21,823 nt of DNA from JANRLT01 sp041736895 (GCA_041736895.1 JBGSSS010000218.1:1-21823); one strand, 5' to 3'. Counted from the first letter of the stretch, positions 13,277 to 20,371 are shown. Numbers and translations are program-made. The notes: a model not told the origin generated them from the letters alone.

Positions 13277-13726
13277 ATGTTGTACTCATTATATATCTAC
13301 ATTTCTAAGCCAACGACCGAACAGGTCGGCAGCTTTTTGAACGCGCTCGCCAATAGCGGCATCTCCATTACTCATCTGGGCAAGAATGACCCTCCGCGCA
13401 AGTATGATGGCGAACTTGAAGAAGCTGTAAGTCAGGTCTTTAGTGGTAAAGATCTAACCGACTATACATTTATTCGCGATAAAACGAATCGACTTGAATT
13501 CGATTTTCAAATTCACCATGATCCTCGTTGGAAGCACTCGACAATTTCTGCAAGCTGCCCAGATACAAGTATATTGAGTCTTCTAGTGGACAGTGCGTCT
13601 CAAGCATTCGACTTGTTCATTGCGGTTCGGGGTGTTTTGGGTGCTGGCAAAGGACAAGCATGGGAAATAATCCATAAAACAGACCGATGTCCTCCTGAGT
13701 TGCTTTCTAAATTTGTCACGACTTAA
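13277..13726 (+). CDS. Hypothetical protein, AT-rich
   Basis: 149 residues from ATG 13277, with GAGAGG ideally placed upstream. It begins MLYSLYIYISKPTTEQVGSF and continues without signal peptide or membrane segment, so it is probably cytosolic. Visible pieces are YTFIRDKTNRLEFDFQIHHD and QAFDLFIAVRGVLGAGKGQA. I do not recognise the family. The coding sequence is clearly lower in GC than its neighbours, with many A/T third positions, which suggests recent transfer. The setting among small immunity-like proteins beside a transpeptidase-effector remnant makes an immunity role thinkable, but unproven. Confidence 0.75.
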   Translation: MLYSLYIYISKPTTEQVGSFLNALANSGISITHLGKNDPPRKYDGELEEAVSQVFSGKDLTDYTFIRDKTNRLEFDFQIHHDPRWKHSTISASCPDTSILSLLVDSASQAFDLFIAVRGVLGAGKGQAWEIIHKTDRCPPELLSKFVTT

Positions 13727-13821
13727 ACTTTTTACAGCCTGAGCAAACTGAAGCTGTGTATGTTAGTGAAATGCGTGTTTATCTGAAAACCAATCCTTCC
13801 TTCCCCAAAAGGAATCACCAC

Positions 13822-14841
13822 ATGCACATCTCCACCCGCCTCTTCGCCTTCACCTTTGGCATACTCGCGCTGCTTACGCCTGAAACCTTCGCCCAAAAAG
13901 CCGCCCCGCAAAAACCAAAACTCCCCGATGGCTTTACCGCCGAGTATGACGTCAAGTATGTGCCCGATGGCGACGACGCGCAGACGCTCGACATCTACTA
14001 TCCCGCGGACAAATCGGCCAAGCCGATGCCGCTCCTCATTTGGATTCATGGCGGCGGGTGGAGCGGTGGGAGCAAGGCTGGGATGCCGTACCTGGGTCAG
14101 TTGTCGCGCGGGTATGTCGTAGCGAGCATCGAGTATCGCTTCAGTCAGAAGGCCGTCTTCCCCGCGCAGATTCAAGACTGCCAGGCGGCGATTCGGTTCC
14201 TCCGCGCGAACGCCGACAAGTACGCAATCGATCCCAAGCTCGTTGGTGTCGGCGGCGGCTCGGCCGGCGGACATTTGGCGGCACTCGTCGGCACCAGCGG
14301 CGGCAAAGACACGTTCCCCAAGATCGGCGGCAACGACGCGCAATCCGATCGCGTGCAATGTGTCTGCGACATCTTTGGGCCGACGAACTTTTGGACGGTC
14401 ATCAAGCAGGCCGAGGCGGACAAGGATACGGTCAACATCTTTAAGTGGAACGACGGCGACCCGTACTCGAAGCTGATCGGCGGCGGGCTTGGTGAAGACC
14501 GCGCGAAGTGCGACGCGGTGAGTCCCGTGCATTATGTGAGCAAGGAAAGCCCGCCGTTTCTGATCCTGCACGGCGACCGCGACACGCTGGTTCCGTACGC
14601 GCAAAGCGAAGAGCTCGCGGAGTCGCTCAAGAAAGCTGGCGTCGAATGCACGTTGCAGCGCCTGCCGGGTGCCGGCCACGGCGGGCCGCAGTTCAACTTG
14701 CCTGCGGTGAAGGAGTTGACGCAGAAGTTCTTCGACAAGCACCTTAGAGGGGTAGAGGCCAAGATCGAGGCGCTGCCGCCGGAAGCGGTGATGGTGAAAG
14801 CGCCGGCCGAACCGGCGAAGCCGAAAGAGGCGGTAAAATAG
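13822..14841 (+). CDS. Secreted alpha/beta hydrolase (BD-FAE-like esterase)
   Basis: 339 residues from ATG 13822, with AAAAGGA upstream; it starts a signal peptide (MHISTRLFAFTFGILALLTP, cleaved after TFAQ). The frame is open to 13756 without merit. The oxyanion-hole motif HGGGW is at 76-80 and the nucleophile Ser147 sits in GGGSAGGH. Asp254 in HGDRDTLVP and His286 in GAGHGG complete the triad. This arrangement matches BD-FAE (bifunctional feruloyl/acetyl xylan esterase-like) and HSL-type enzymes that deacylate plant polysaccharides or small esters. A Pro/Ala/Lys-rich tail ends the protein. The substrate is not known. A TAGCCCGACGCG-type repeat starts directly after its stop. Confidence 0.9.
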   Translation: MHISTRLFAFTFGILALLTPETFAQKAAPQKPKLPDGFTAEYDVKYVPDGDDAQTLDIYYPADKSAKPMPLLIWIHGGGWSGGSKAGMPYLGQLSRGYVVASIEYRFSQKAVFPAQIQDCQAAIRFLRANADKYAIDPKLVGVGGGSAGGHLAALVGTSGGKDTFPKIGGNDAQSDRVQCVCDIFGPTNFWTVIKQAEADKDTVNIFKWNDGDPYSKLIGGGLGEDRAKCDAVSPVHYVSKESPPFLILHGDRDTLVPYAQSEELAESLKKAGVECTLQRLPGAGHGGPQFNLPAVKELTQKFFDKHLRGVEAKIEALPPEAVMVKAPAEPAKPKEAVK

Positions 14842-14866
14842 CAGCCCGACGCGTCAGCGAGGGAGT
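14842..14866. repeat. TAGCCCGACGCG repeat unit
   Basis: CAGCCCGACGCGTCAGCGAG, then GGAGT, directly follows the TAG stop of the esterase. A fragment of the same unit (TAGCGTCAGCGATGG) recurs near 14898-14912, and TGTAGCCACTCGG at 14874-14886 recalls the left end of the 105-bp element. Confidence 0.65.
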
Positions 14867-14932
14867 AACCAATGTAGCCACTCGGATGTTTGAGACCTAG
14901 CGTCAGCGATGGCTCACAAGAGATTCATTCTT

Positions 14933-15262
14933 ATGCCAAAAAATCAAAGCACTTTTCCCGCCGTCACGTTTTCAGTCACGCCTACGTATCTCGAAGATAA
15001 CGGCTTGTGGAATCCGCAATTCGGGGCACCGCCGCTCGAAGCCGGGTTTCAAGTCAATGTTTTCGGCAGCCGCGAACATTACCTTCGGCTGGCGGAGGCG
15101 ATCAAAGAGTTTGCCCTGCGAAACACAGCGAACGACGCGGATTACCATACGCACATTGATGGCCTGCTCTCGGTCAACGGCAAGGTTCGGCTAGACTTCA
15201 TTTTTCGCAAGGACGACGTTGGCAATAGTCAGCATCGCCAGTATTTTCCGCCACGGGAATGA
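14933..15262 (+). CDS. Hypothetical small protein
   Basis: 109 residues from ATG 14933 (MPKNQSTFPAVTFSVTPTYL). An earlier ATG at 14909 lies inside a repeat fragment and is less likely. Recognisable pieces are GFQVNVFGSREHYLRLAEAI, KEFALRNTANDADYHTHIDG and LDFIFRKDDVG. It has no signal peptide or helix bundle and looks like one compact alpha/beta domain. I recall similar 'hypothetical protein' sequences in Planctomycetes but no function. Size and setting resemble immunity proteins of polymorphic toxin loci; this is a guess from context. Confidence 0.7.
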   Translation: MPKNQSTFPAVTFSVTPTYLEDNGLWNPQFGAPPLEAGFQVNVFGSREHYLRLAEAIKEFALRNTANDADYHTHIDGLLSVNGKVRLDFIFRKDDVGNSQHRQYFPPRE

Positions 15263-15285
15263 GGGGCTCGGCAAGTGGAAATGAA

Positions 15286-15349
15286 AGCCCGACGCGTAAG
15301 CCAGGGAGTCAGGTTCTGAATTTCTAGCCCGTAGCGTTAGCGAGGAAGT
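15286..15349. repeat. Two TAGCCCGACGCG repeat units in tandem
   Basis: Unit one is at 15286-15309 (AGCCCGACGCGTAAGCCAGG, then GAGT). Unit two is at 15325-15349 (TAGCCCGTAGCGTTAGCGAG, then GAAGT) and is more diverged. Both lie in the same direction as the units at 9618 and 14842. They fill most of the spacer before the next gene. Confidence 0.65.
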
Positions 15350-15369
15350 TAAACCAAGGAAAGTAATCA

Positions 15370-15789
15370 GTGCATATGCAAAAAATCGATCTGCTAGAAA
15401 TGAGTTCGCGTGGAGACAACGACTTCGAATCGCTCAGCGAAGTCGAGAAGGACCTCTATGTGCTCTACATGTTCTACTCGCTCCGCGATATGGAAGGCAT
15501 CACCCATTTCTATACGCATCATGCAGAGCATACCCCGCGGCTCGTCACTTTTCTAACAGAGGCCAAAGCACCCAACGCGCGGGCGATCACGGAATTGTCC
15601 GAGTTCTTGCGCGAGAAATCCGGCGGCTCGTGGGACGTTCAAACACTGGACAATTACTTGTGTAGCATCAGTGAAGAGGACGACTCAAAGCTCGGCGCCT
15701 GGGATCAACAGTACGATGCACAAACGACGGAGATGTGGGATCATGTGCGCGAGTTTACTGCGCAGCGCTACGAGATTACCTTTGACTGA
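15370..15789 (+). CDS. DMP19/DUF4375-like protein
   Basis: 139 residues if GTG 15370 is used; AAGGA ends 9 bases before it, which favours it over ATG 15376. The middle (LYVLYMFYSLRDMEGITHFY, then THHAEHTPRLVTFLTEAKAP) resembles the DMP19/DUF4375 pattern 'lyvl.mf...v.neG...ffy'. It is acidic, with no export signal, and probably cytosolic. DMP19-type proteins are described as DNA mimics that titrate DNA-binding proteins, and related domains occur as immunity proteins; which applies here is unknown. The stop codon lies within a perfect hairpin (15780-15804). Confidence 0.6.
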   Translation: MHMQKIDLLEMSSRGDNDFESLSEVEKDLYVLYMFYSLRDMEGITHFYTHHAEHTPRLVTFLTEAKAPNARAITELSEFLREKSGGSWDVQTLDNYLCSISEEDDSKLGAWDQQYDAQTTEMWDHVREFTAQRYEITFD

Positions 15790-15804
15790 ATGTTTCAGTC
15801 AAAG
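15780..15804 (+). terminator. Perfect hairpin overlapping the stop codon
   Basis: CTTTGACTGAA, loop TGT, TTCAGTCAAAG: an 11-bp perfect stem that includes the TGA stop at 15787-15789. No U-tract follows. It would form just as ribosomes finish and may protect the 3' end or halt transcription. Confidence 0.5.
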
Positions 15805-16180
15805 TTGATCCAAGTCACCGAACGGTTCGGTAATCGAATTCAATTGGATGAGCCCGAGCAAGCGGCCCGCCGCGGGAGTGATCTTCCAGCAACGTGATTA
15901 GTATGTCCGGGAATGTTCTCTTGTTTCTGGCCGCAGCGCGGCACGTCTCCTCGCCGGAGCCTTGGGGAGTGCCTAGCCTCAACCAACCTCGAGCTGCAGA
16001 AAGATCGTCTCTGGTAATCTCTTGTTGAGGGCTTCACTTTGTTCCGTCCCCTGTCACTTCGGGCATTTCCAATCGATTCACTACTTGCTCCCCACGCAAA
16101 AATTTGACTCCCCCGCCCCGACTCGTTAGCGTGACTCTCTGGTGTTCGCCGCTTTCTCCTTGCTTCCGAAGGGTATTCTC
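15790..16180. other. Spacer before the tandem paralogs, no gene seen
   Basis: 391 bases. After the stop-codon hairpin comes a short palindrome, ACCGAACGGTTCGGT (15816-15830). Open frames in this space are short and unconvincing. The last 30 bases (TTTCTCCTTGCTTCCGAAGG and on) resemble the leader of the paralog at 5580 (ATTTCCTTCTCACTTCCAAA), so the duplication included part of the leader. Confidence 0.5.
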
Positions 16181-16813
16181 ATGGTCCGCGTCGCTTGTCT
16201 GTTGGCCGTTGTGCTGTGTGGCACGTTGACCGCCGTGGCCGATATTCCGCCGCCGCCGCCCGAGAAGGGTTTCAAGCGCGTCCCCTTGGAACACGTCTTG
16301 AAACTCGAAAAAGAAATCCCGGGCTACAAGTTTTATACATACTCGGGAAGTCCCGGCGGGGGAGATACCCTGGGGGACGAGCTCAAACTGGGGACAGAAA
16401 AGGGCGTCGTCGTGCCTGGGAGTTCCTCGGCCTCGTTTTGGACCGGCGTCGTGGCGATTCCGGAAAGTGTTCTGGAGAAAAACAAATCGAAAAAGAAAAA
16501 GGCTGCCTTGCTCTCGCGCGAAAACCGCAACAAGCTCCCCGCCGGCATCGTGTTTTATACGACCAGCGGCACCAACCAGGATTTAAAGAAGAACGACCCG
16601 CGCGACAAGGTCGAAAACGTGATCACGATTTCGGCGGATGAGAAGGCGGGCGTCAAATTCACGGCCTCGGGAATGCCAGACTTGCCAGCCAGTGCTGCGC
16701 CATCCGAGTCCTCGGTGCAACCGCCGTCGGGAACAATGTTCGCTGGCATGGCCATGTCCTTGGCATTTGTGACGTCGGGACTGTGGTGGTTTCGGCGGAA
16801 GAACGAAGGTTGA
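16181..16813 (+). CDS. Secreted, C-terminally anchored protein, paralog 2
   Basis: 210 residues from ATG 16181, with GAAGGG upstream. The signal peptide (MVRVACLLAVVLCGTLTAVA) is followed by DIPPPPPEKGFKRVPLEHVL. It keeps EIPGYKFYTY, DELKLGTEKGVVVPGSSSAS, LPAGIV, then DLKKNDPRDKVENVITISAD and EKAGVKFT. Compared with the others, its middle (SVLEKNKSKKKKAALLSREN) is unusually lysine-rich where paralogs 1 and 3 read DELKTNE. The tail is PPSGTMFAG, a hydrophobic helix, then GLWWFRRKNEG. It lies 60 bases before paralog 3 on the same strand, so both are probably on one transcript. Confidence 0.85.
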   Translation: MVRVACLLAVVLCGTLTAVADIPPPPPEKGFKRVPLEHVLKLEKEIPGYKFYTYSGSPGGGDTLGDELKLGTEKGVVVPGSSSASFWTGVVAIPESVLEKNKSKKKKAALLSRENRNKLPAGIVFYTTSGTNQDLKKNDPRDKVENVITISADEKAGVKFTASGMPDLPASAAPSESSVQPPSGTMFAGMAMSLAFVTSGLWWFRRKNEG

Positions 16814-16873
16814 GCATCGTTCTGGTGAATTGCTGAGAGCGGCTTAATCATCTTGGCTTACAAGGATTTTCCC

Positions 16874-17494
16874 ATGTACCGCTGTCTCTGTTTGTTGGTT
16901 CTTGTTGCCTGCTTCTCATTAACCGCCGTGGCCGATATTCCGCCGCCGCCGCCAGAGCGCGGACTCAAGCGCGTCCCCTACGAAAATGTATTCAAGCTCG
17001 ACAAGGAAATTCCGGGCTACAAGTTTTACACCTTTCAACGCATGGGTGTACGCGGGGAACACAAAATCGTTGAGGAGCTCAAACTCGCAACGGACAAAGG
17101 GATCGTCGTCCCTAGTGCTTCTTCGCCCTCGGTGAGGACCGGCGTCATTGCGGTTCCGGTCAAGGTCATGGACGAACTCAAGACGAACGAGAACCTAGCC
17201 AAGTTGCTCGCGCGCGAGAACACGGACCCCACTCCCGCCGGCGTCGTGGTGCTCGATACCCGCGGCACCACGCGGGATCTCAAGGAAAACGACCCGCGCA
17301 GCAAAGTCGAAAACGTGATCACGATTTCAGCGGATGAGAAAGTCGGCGTAAAATTCACCGCCGCGGAAACGCCAGCGCCAGCGGAGGCCGCGGGCGAGTC
17401 CTCGACACAACCACCATCGGCGATGCTGTACGCCGGCATCGCGCTGTCCGTGGCCGCGGTCATGGCGGGGCTGTGGTGGTTCCGGCGGAAGTGA
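16874..17494 (+). CDS. Secreted, C-terminally anchored protein, paralog 3
   Basis: 206 residues from ATG 16874, with AAGGA upstream. The signal peptide is MYRCLCLLVLVACFSLTAVA and the mature start DIPPPPPERGLKRVPYENVF. It keeps EIPGYKFYTF, EELKLATDKGIVVPSASSPS, VRTGVIAVPVKVMDELKTNE, AGVVVLDTRGTTRDLKENDP and ITISADEKVGVKFT. The tail is PPSAMLYAG, one helix and GLWWFRRK, the stop coming immediately after the basic cluster. There is no cysteine in the mature part, and no catalytic motif. Some middle blocks resemble paralog 1, others (the NVITISADEK region) paralog 2, so the branching order cannot be set by eye. Confidence 0.85.
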   Translation: MYRCLCLLVLVACFSLTAVADIPPPPPERGLKRVPYENVFKLDKEIPGYKFYTFQRMGVRGEHKIVEELKLATDKGIVVPSASSPSVRTGVIAVPVKVMDELKTNENLAKLLARENTDPTPAGVVVLDTRGTTRDLKENDPRSKVENVITISADEKVGVKFTAAETPAPAEAAGESSTQPPSAMLYAGIALSVAAVMAGLWWFRRK

Positions 17495-17515
17495 AAAACA
17501 GTTAGAGCACCACGA

Positions 17516-17719
17516 ATGCCGCGCTTCCAACTCGTCATCCTCGCATTGCTCGCCGTACTGCTGCTCCTCAGTCTCGTCCGGGCCCCGCACCCCAACGAAA
17601 CATACCTGCAGCACATAACAATCAGTTCAACCGGAGCCGCGGGCCGCGCGGGTTCTGAAATCAACGTTGGTTCGCCGCGGCCCGGTGAACCGTGTCGTTG
17701 GGAAAGAGGTACAAGATGA
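17516..17719 (+). CDS. Possible short membrane-anchored ORF
   Basis: 67 codons from ATG 17516. Only the first 33 or so look like protein: MPRFQLVILALLAVLLLLSL, VRAPHPNETYLQHI. After that the frame runs through a hairpin-rich stretch and overlaps the next gene's start. The opening resembles that of the membrane protein following paralog 1 (MPRILLVLSLLLNLAVLIPV), so this may be a decayed copy of that partner. It is also possible that the short helix is a real micro-protein whose end I have misjudged. Confidence 0.3.
   Translation: MPRFQLVILALLAVLLLLSLVRAPHPNETYLQHITISSTGAAGRAGSEINVGSPRPGEPCRWERGTR
17669..17691. repeat. Hairpin before the 17716 gene
   Basis: GGTTCGCC and GGTGAACC form an 8-bp stem (one G-T pair) around GCGGCCC. 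It follows GTTCAACCGGAGCCGCGG (17625-17642), a motif I associate with dispersed repeats in related genomes. Confidence 0.4.
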
Positions 17720-18213
17720 ACCGACTACTTCGCTATCTGGCTGTCTGCCTCACGTTGGCGGCCTGCTCGCTAGATTCTTTGGCAGCTGACATGGCGGAAG
17801 TTCCGCCGCGACTGTCGCTAGAGGGACTCGAAAAAGAATCGCCCAAGGGGGTTGCGATGATGGGAACCTTTTTCCGCACCCAGACGGGCGACTTCATCAA
17901 TTTCATTCCCGTGGAACTGAAAACAACCGGCGTCTGGACGCGCAGCTTGACGGAGCAAGTGAAGGAAGCGGCGTTGAAGCAAATCAAGCCTTCGCAGCAC
18001 GTTCCAGTGATCGTCCTCTGTGATATCGTTGTTCAGCCGGCCAATCCGCCAGCACGCCGGCCGGGTGTGACCACCGGCGCTTATTTCGGCCCTATCAACA
18101 TGGCCACCGTGACGACGGCTACCTACCTTAGCAAAGAAGCAGCCGCCGAAAAGGCGAAAGAACTGATCAAGGACGAGGACCAGCGAACCCGATTTCTAGC
18201 GCGATTCAAATAG
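17716..18213 (+). CDS. Exported protein, possible lipoprotein, unknown function
   Basis: 165 residues from ATG 17716, with AGAGGT upstream. The N-terminus MNRLLRYLAVCLTLAACSLD contains LAAC, an acceptable lipobox, with Ser after the Cys. Alternatively signal peptidase I could cut later, after SLAA. The mature part contains GVAMMGTFFRTQTGDFINFI, PVELKTTGVWTRSLTEQVKE, VPVIVLCDIVVQPANPPARR and a charged helical end (EAAAEKAKELIKDEDQRTRF). No family is recognised. It is an isolated gene in a run of plus-strand secreted proteins. Confidence 0.75.
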   Translation: MNRLLRYLAVCLTLAACSLDSLAADMAEVPPRLSLEGLEKESPKGVAMMGTFFRTQTGDFINFIPVELKTTGVWTRSLTEQVKEAALKQIKPSQHVPVIVLCDIVVQPANPPARRPGVTTGAYFGPINMATVTTATYLSKEAAAEKAKELIKDEDQRTRFLARFK

Positions 18214-18338
18214 ACGCCATTGCGGAAGAAGCCGCGTGCCGCCCCGGCGGCTGAGCGTCGGTCCGTTCGGCGGAACACGTCGGCCCAAGTGGTGTTGGAT
18301 TACTAACGCCAGCGTATCCGAATGCAAGGTCCCTCCCG

Positions 18339-19148
18339 ATGCTGAAATTCAACGCCGTCCTAGCACTCGCGCTCTTTGTGCTCACATCGGCCGTAGCGGC
18401 GGATGCGCCGGACAAGCCAGCCCCGACCTTCGAGAACGGGGCCAATTGTTTGTTCATAGGGCATAGTTTTTTTATTCCAGTCGCCAGATCCTTTGACAAA
18501 GCGGCTCGCGAAAATGGCTTCGCTGCTCACCAGGTCAAGCTCGTTTTCGCCCCCGGCCCGAGCGGATCACCGGGCAGTCTGTGGAACAATTCGAAGCAGA
18601 AGAAACAGATCGAAGATGCCTTGGCGACTGGGAAGATTGACTTGCTGGGGATGACCGCAGGGGGAGGCAATACGTTTGAAGACTACCAGCGATGGATTGA
18701 CTTGGCTTTGAAACACAACCCCGAGACGCGGTTTTTCATCGGTGTCCCCTGGTTTTTTGGAGGGCCGAAGATGGAGAACGATCGATATGACAAGGCAATT
18801 GAATTAAGCGGCGATCAGATCTTTAAGACCGTAACCAAACTGCGGCAGGCCTACCCCAAGAACCACATCTACTTCCTTAACTACGGGATCGTCGCCGCGG
18901 AGTTGAAAGGCCGCTTCGAAGCGGGCAAACTTCCCGATGTCACGGCGATTTCCGGCCTGGGGAATAGCGTTCTATTCCGCGACGGCTTGATCGGTCATGG
19001 CGGTCCCATGATGCTTGAGATGTCGTCCCTGCTCTGGCTGAAAACCATCTACGGTGCGGACATCGACAAACTGAAACATTCGGCATACAAATCGGATGTC
19101 AAAGAGATTGTCCGAAAAGCCGCAGAATACAACCAGAAGTATCAATGA
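18339..19148 (+). CDS. Secreted SGNH/GDSL-like hydrolase
   Basis: 269 residues from ATG 18339, with a signal peptide (MLKFNAVLALALFVLTSAVA, cut before ADAP). The block NCLFIGHSFFIPVARSFDKA matches the SGNH block I pattern with Ser in GHS as nucleophile. A later GLIGHGGPMMLEMSSLLWLK would supply a histidine, and TAGGGNTFEDYQRWIDLALK may hold the Asn-type block. This is similar to planctomycete proteins named SGNH/GDSL or DUF4886-like. It probably removes an acyl or acetyl group from a polysaccharide outside the cytoplasm. The serine and family are well supported; the substrate and the exact triad are not. Confidence 0.72.
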   Translation: MLKFNAVLALALFVLTSAVAADAPDKPAPTFENGANCLFIGHSFFIPVARSFDKAARENGFAAHQVKLVFAPGPSGSPGSLWNNSKQKKQIEDALATGKIDLLGMTAGGGNTFEDYQRWIDLALKHNPETRFFIGVPWFFGGPKMENDRYDKAIELSGDQIFKTVTKLRQAYPKNHIYFLNYGIVAAELKGRFEAGKLPDVTAISGLGNSVLFRDGLIGHGGPMMLEMSSLLWLKTIYGADIDKLKHSAYKSDVKEIVRKAAEYNQKYQ

Positions 19149-19192
19149 ATTGCTCACGAGCGGAGCCCTGTGATCACGGGAAACAAGTCAGG

Positions 19193-19287
19193 GCCGAACC
19201 AGACGCTGCACTTGACCACGCGGAATGACGGTTCTATATTCTTCGCGGCTCATCCAGCCGCCTGGCAGGTAGGCTTGGTCGTTAGGC
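19193..19287. repeat. attC-like (integron recombination site-like) element
   Basis: The ends are GCCGAAC (19193-19199) and GTTAGGC (19281-19287). The second fits the integron core GTTRRRY; the first fits RYYYAAC except at one base. Inside the outer boxes is a second, weaker pair of complementary arms (GCTGCACTTG against CAGGTAGGC), and the centre carries a perfect hairpin, GCGGCT-CATCC-AGCCGC (19245-19261). The total length of 95 bases is in the attC range. It stands between the hydrolase stop and the EF-hand gene. No integrase is in the window. Confidence 0.45.
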
Positions 19288-19360
19288 AAATTATGAGACG
19301 GTTCTCTCCTTCAAATGCGGAGAAAACCATCATTTCCACAAACAACAGAAAGGTCGTCAA

Positions 19361-19672
19361 ATGCAGAAGAACATGAAGTATATCGTCTGTGCTATCGCCT
19401 GTGCTTTTGCCTTGGCGTCCATGAGTTCCGTGTATGCGGAAGTTCAGGAGAAACTTAAGCCGGCCCATAAGAACTTTCTAGCTGCCGATGCAGACAAAAG
19501 CGGGGGCTTGAATGCGCAGGAATTCAAGGTCTTTATTGATGCCAATGCCGCCATCAATTTTGGCAGAGCGAAAGAGATAAAAAAACGGAATGCCTATGAC
19601 AGTGTCTTCAGCAAGGTCGACAAGGACAAAGATGGATCAATCACTTGGGCCGAATTCGAATCGATGCAGTAG
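19361..19672 (+). CDS. Small secreted EF-hand protein
   Basis: 103 residues from ATG 19361, with AGAAAGG upstream. A signal peptide (about residues 1-26, ending VYA) is followed by two calcium loops. The first, from residue 43, is DADKSGGLNAQE with ligands Asp43, Asp45, Ser47, Asn51 and Glu54. The second, from residue 87, is DKDKDGSITWAE with Asp87, Asp89, Asp91, Thr95 and Glu98. Both loops look fully able to bind Ca2+. It probably acts in the periplasm or outside as a calcium-binding or structural protein. It is monocistronic by spacing. Confidence 0.85.
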   Translation: MQKNMKYIVCAIACAFALASMSSVYAEVQEKLKPAHKNFLAADADKSGGLNAQEFKVFIDANAAINFGRAKEIKKRNAYDSVFSKVDKDKDGSITWAEFESMQ

Positions 19673-19760
19673 AACTGCAGGGTTCGATTTCCCTCATGGT
19701 GAATATGCTCTGTAAGAAAGCAAACAAGACGCTCCAGCCAACGGCGGTCAACGTCCTTCA

Positions 19761-19780
19761 TTGCACGCGCAAGATTTGAC
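19761..19780 (+). repeat. 20-bp direct repeat, copy 1
   Basis: TTGCACGCGCAAGATTTGAC occurs here and, identically, at 20604-20623. The two copies bracket the gene at 19841-20371. The first half is itself nearly palindromic (TTGCACGCGCAA). Confidence 0.7.
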
Positions 19781-19840
19781 TGGTCAATTATGAAACCAGT
19801 TTGTTCGACTACCAAAAAATCATTCCAGGGAGAAGCTGTG

Positions 19841-20371
19841 ATGTTCACTTCATTGACCAGAGCTTTGACGATGGGTGTCATCGTGACACTGGCTGCGATG
19901 CTTCACGCTGCCGAACCAAAGCAGGAGGCGGCCGAGCATTTGAAATCTCTGTTCGGCGATCAGGAAGCCCAGGCCGTCGTGGCCAAGCCCACGAAAGTCC
20001 AGGCTTATCGTCTGGCGGAGAACTCGACTTTCAAGTCAACGGTCAAGGACTACAAAATGATTACGGGACCTGTCGCGGTCGATGACACGGTGGCCAAGAG
20101 CGTGAGCCAATTGCTCTTGAACGAGAAGAACTATCTCTGGGACGTGGGCAAGGGCTGCGATCCGCTCTTTGGCGCGCGGCTGGAATTCCTCCAGGGTGAC
20201 AAGTCAACAAATGTCTTTTTCTGTTTTGAATGCGACATTCTCGCTGTGTATGTGAATGGCAAATCCGTCGGCAGCGAGGACTTTGACGACATGCGCCCAG
20301 AATTGGTCAAGGCAATGCAGAAGATTTTTCCCGAGGACAAGGTGATCCAAGGACTCAAGGCGGAACGCTGA
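19841..20371 (+). CDS. Secreted protein of unknown function
   Basis: 176 residues from ATG 19841, chosen for the ribosome site GGGAGAAG and the signal peptide it begins (MFTSLTRALTMGVIVTLAAM, cut after HAA). The frame is open from 19790. The mature part reads LKSLFGDQEAQAVVAKPTKV, QAYRLAENSTFKSTVKDYKM, then GCDPLFGARLEFLQGDKSTN and VFFCFECDILAVYVNGKSVG. Two conserved-looking cysteines in CFEC may pair. The overall pattern suggests one alpha/beta domain. I do not recognise a named family. The gene is bracketed by an exact 20-bp direct repeat. Confidence 0.72.
   Translation: MFTSLTRALTMGVIVTLAAMLHAAEPKQEAAEHLKSLFGDQEAQAVVAKPTKVQAYRLAENSTFKSTVKDYKMITGPVAVDDTVAKSVSQLLLNEKNYLWDVGKGCDPLFGARLEFLQGDKSTNVFFCFECDILAVYVNGKSVGSEDFDDMRPELVKAMQKIFPEDKVIQGLKAER

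Noticed and set aside
12961..13308. 115-codon plus-strand open frame over repeat copy C
   Set aside because: It is mostly repeat sequence and an out-of-frame reading of the transpeptidase remnant.
19678..19695. tRNA T-arm-like text (GGGTTCGATTTCCC) after the EF-hand gene
   Set aside because: No acceptor, D or anticodon arms are found upstream, where the EF-hand gene still runs.
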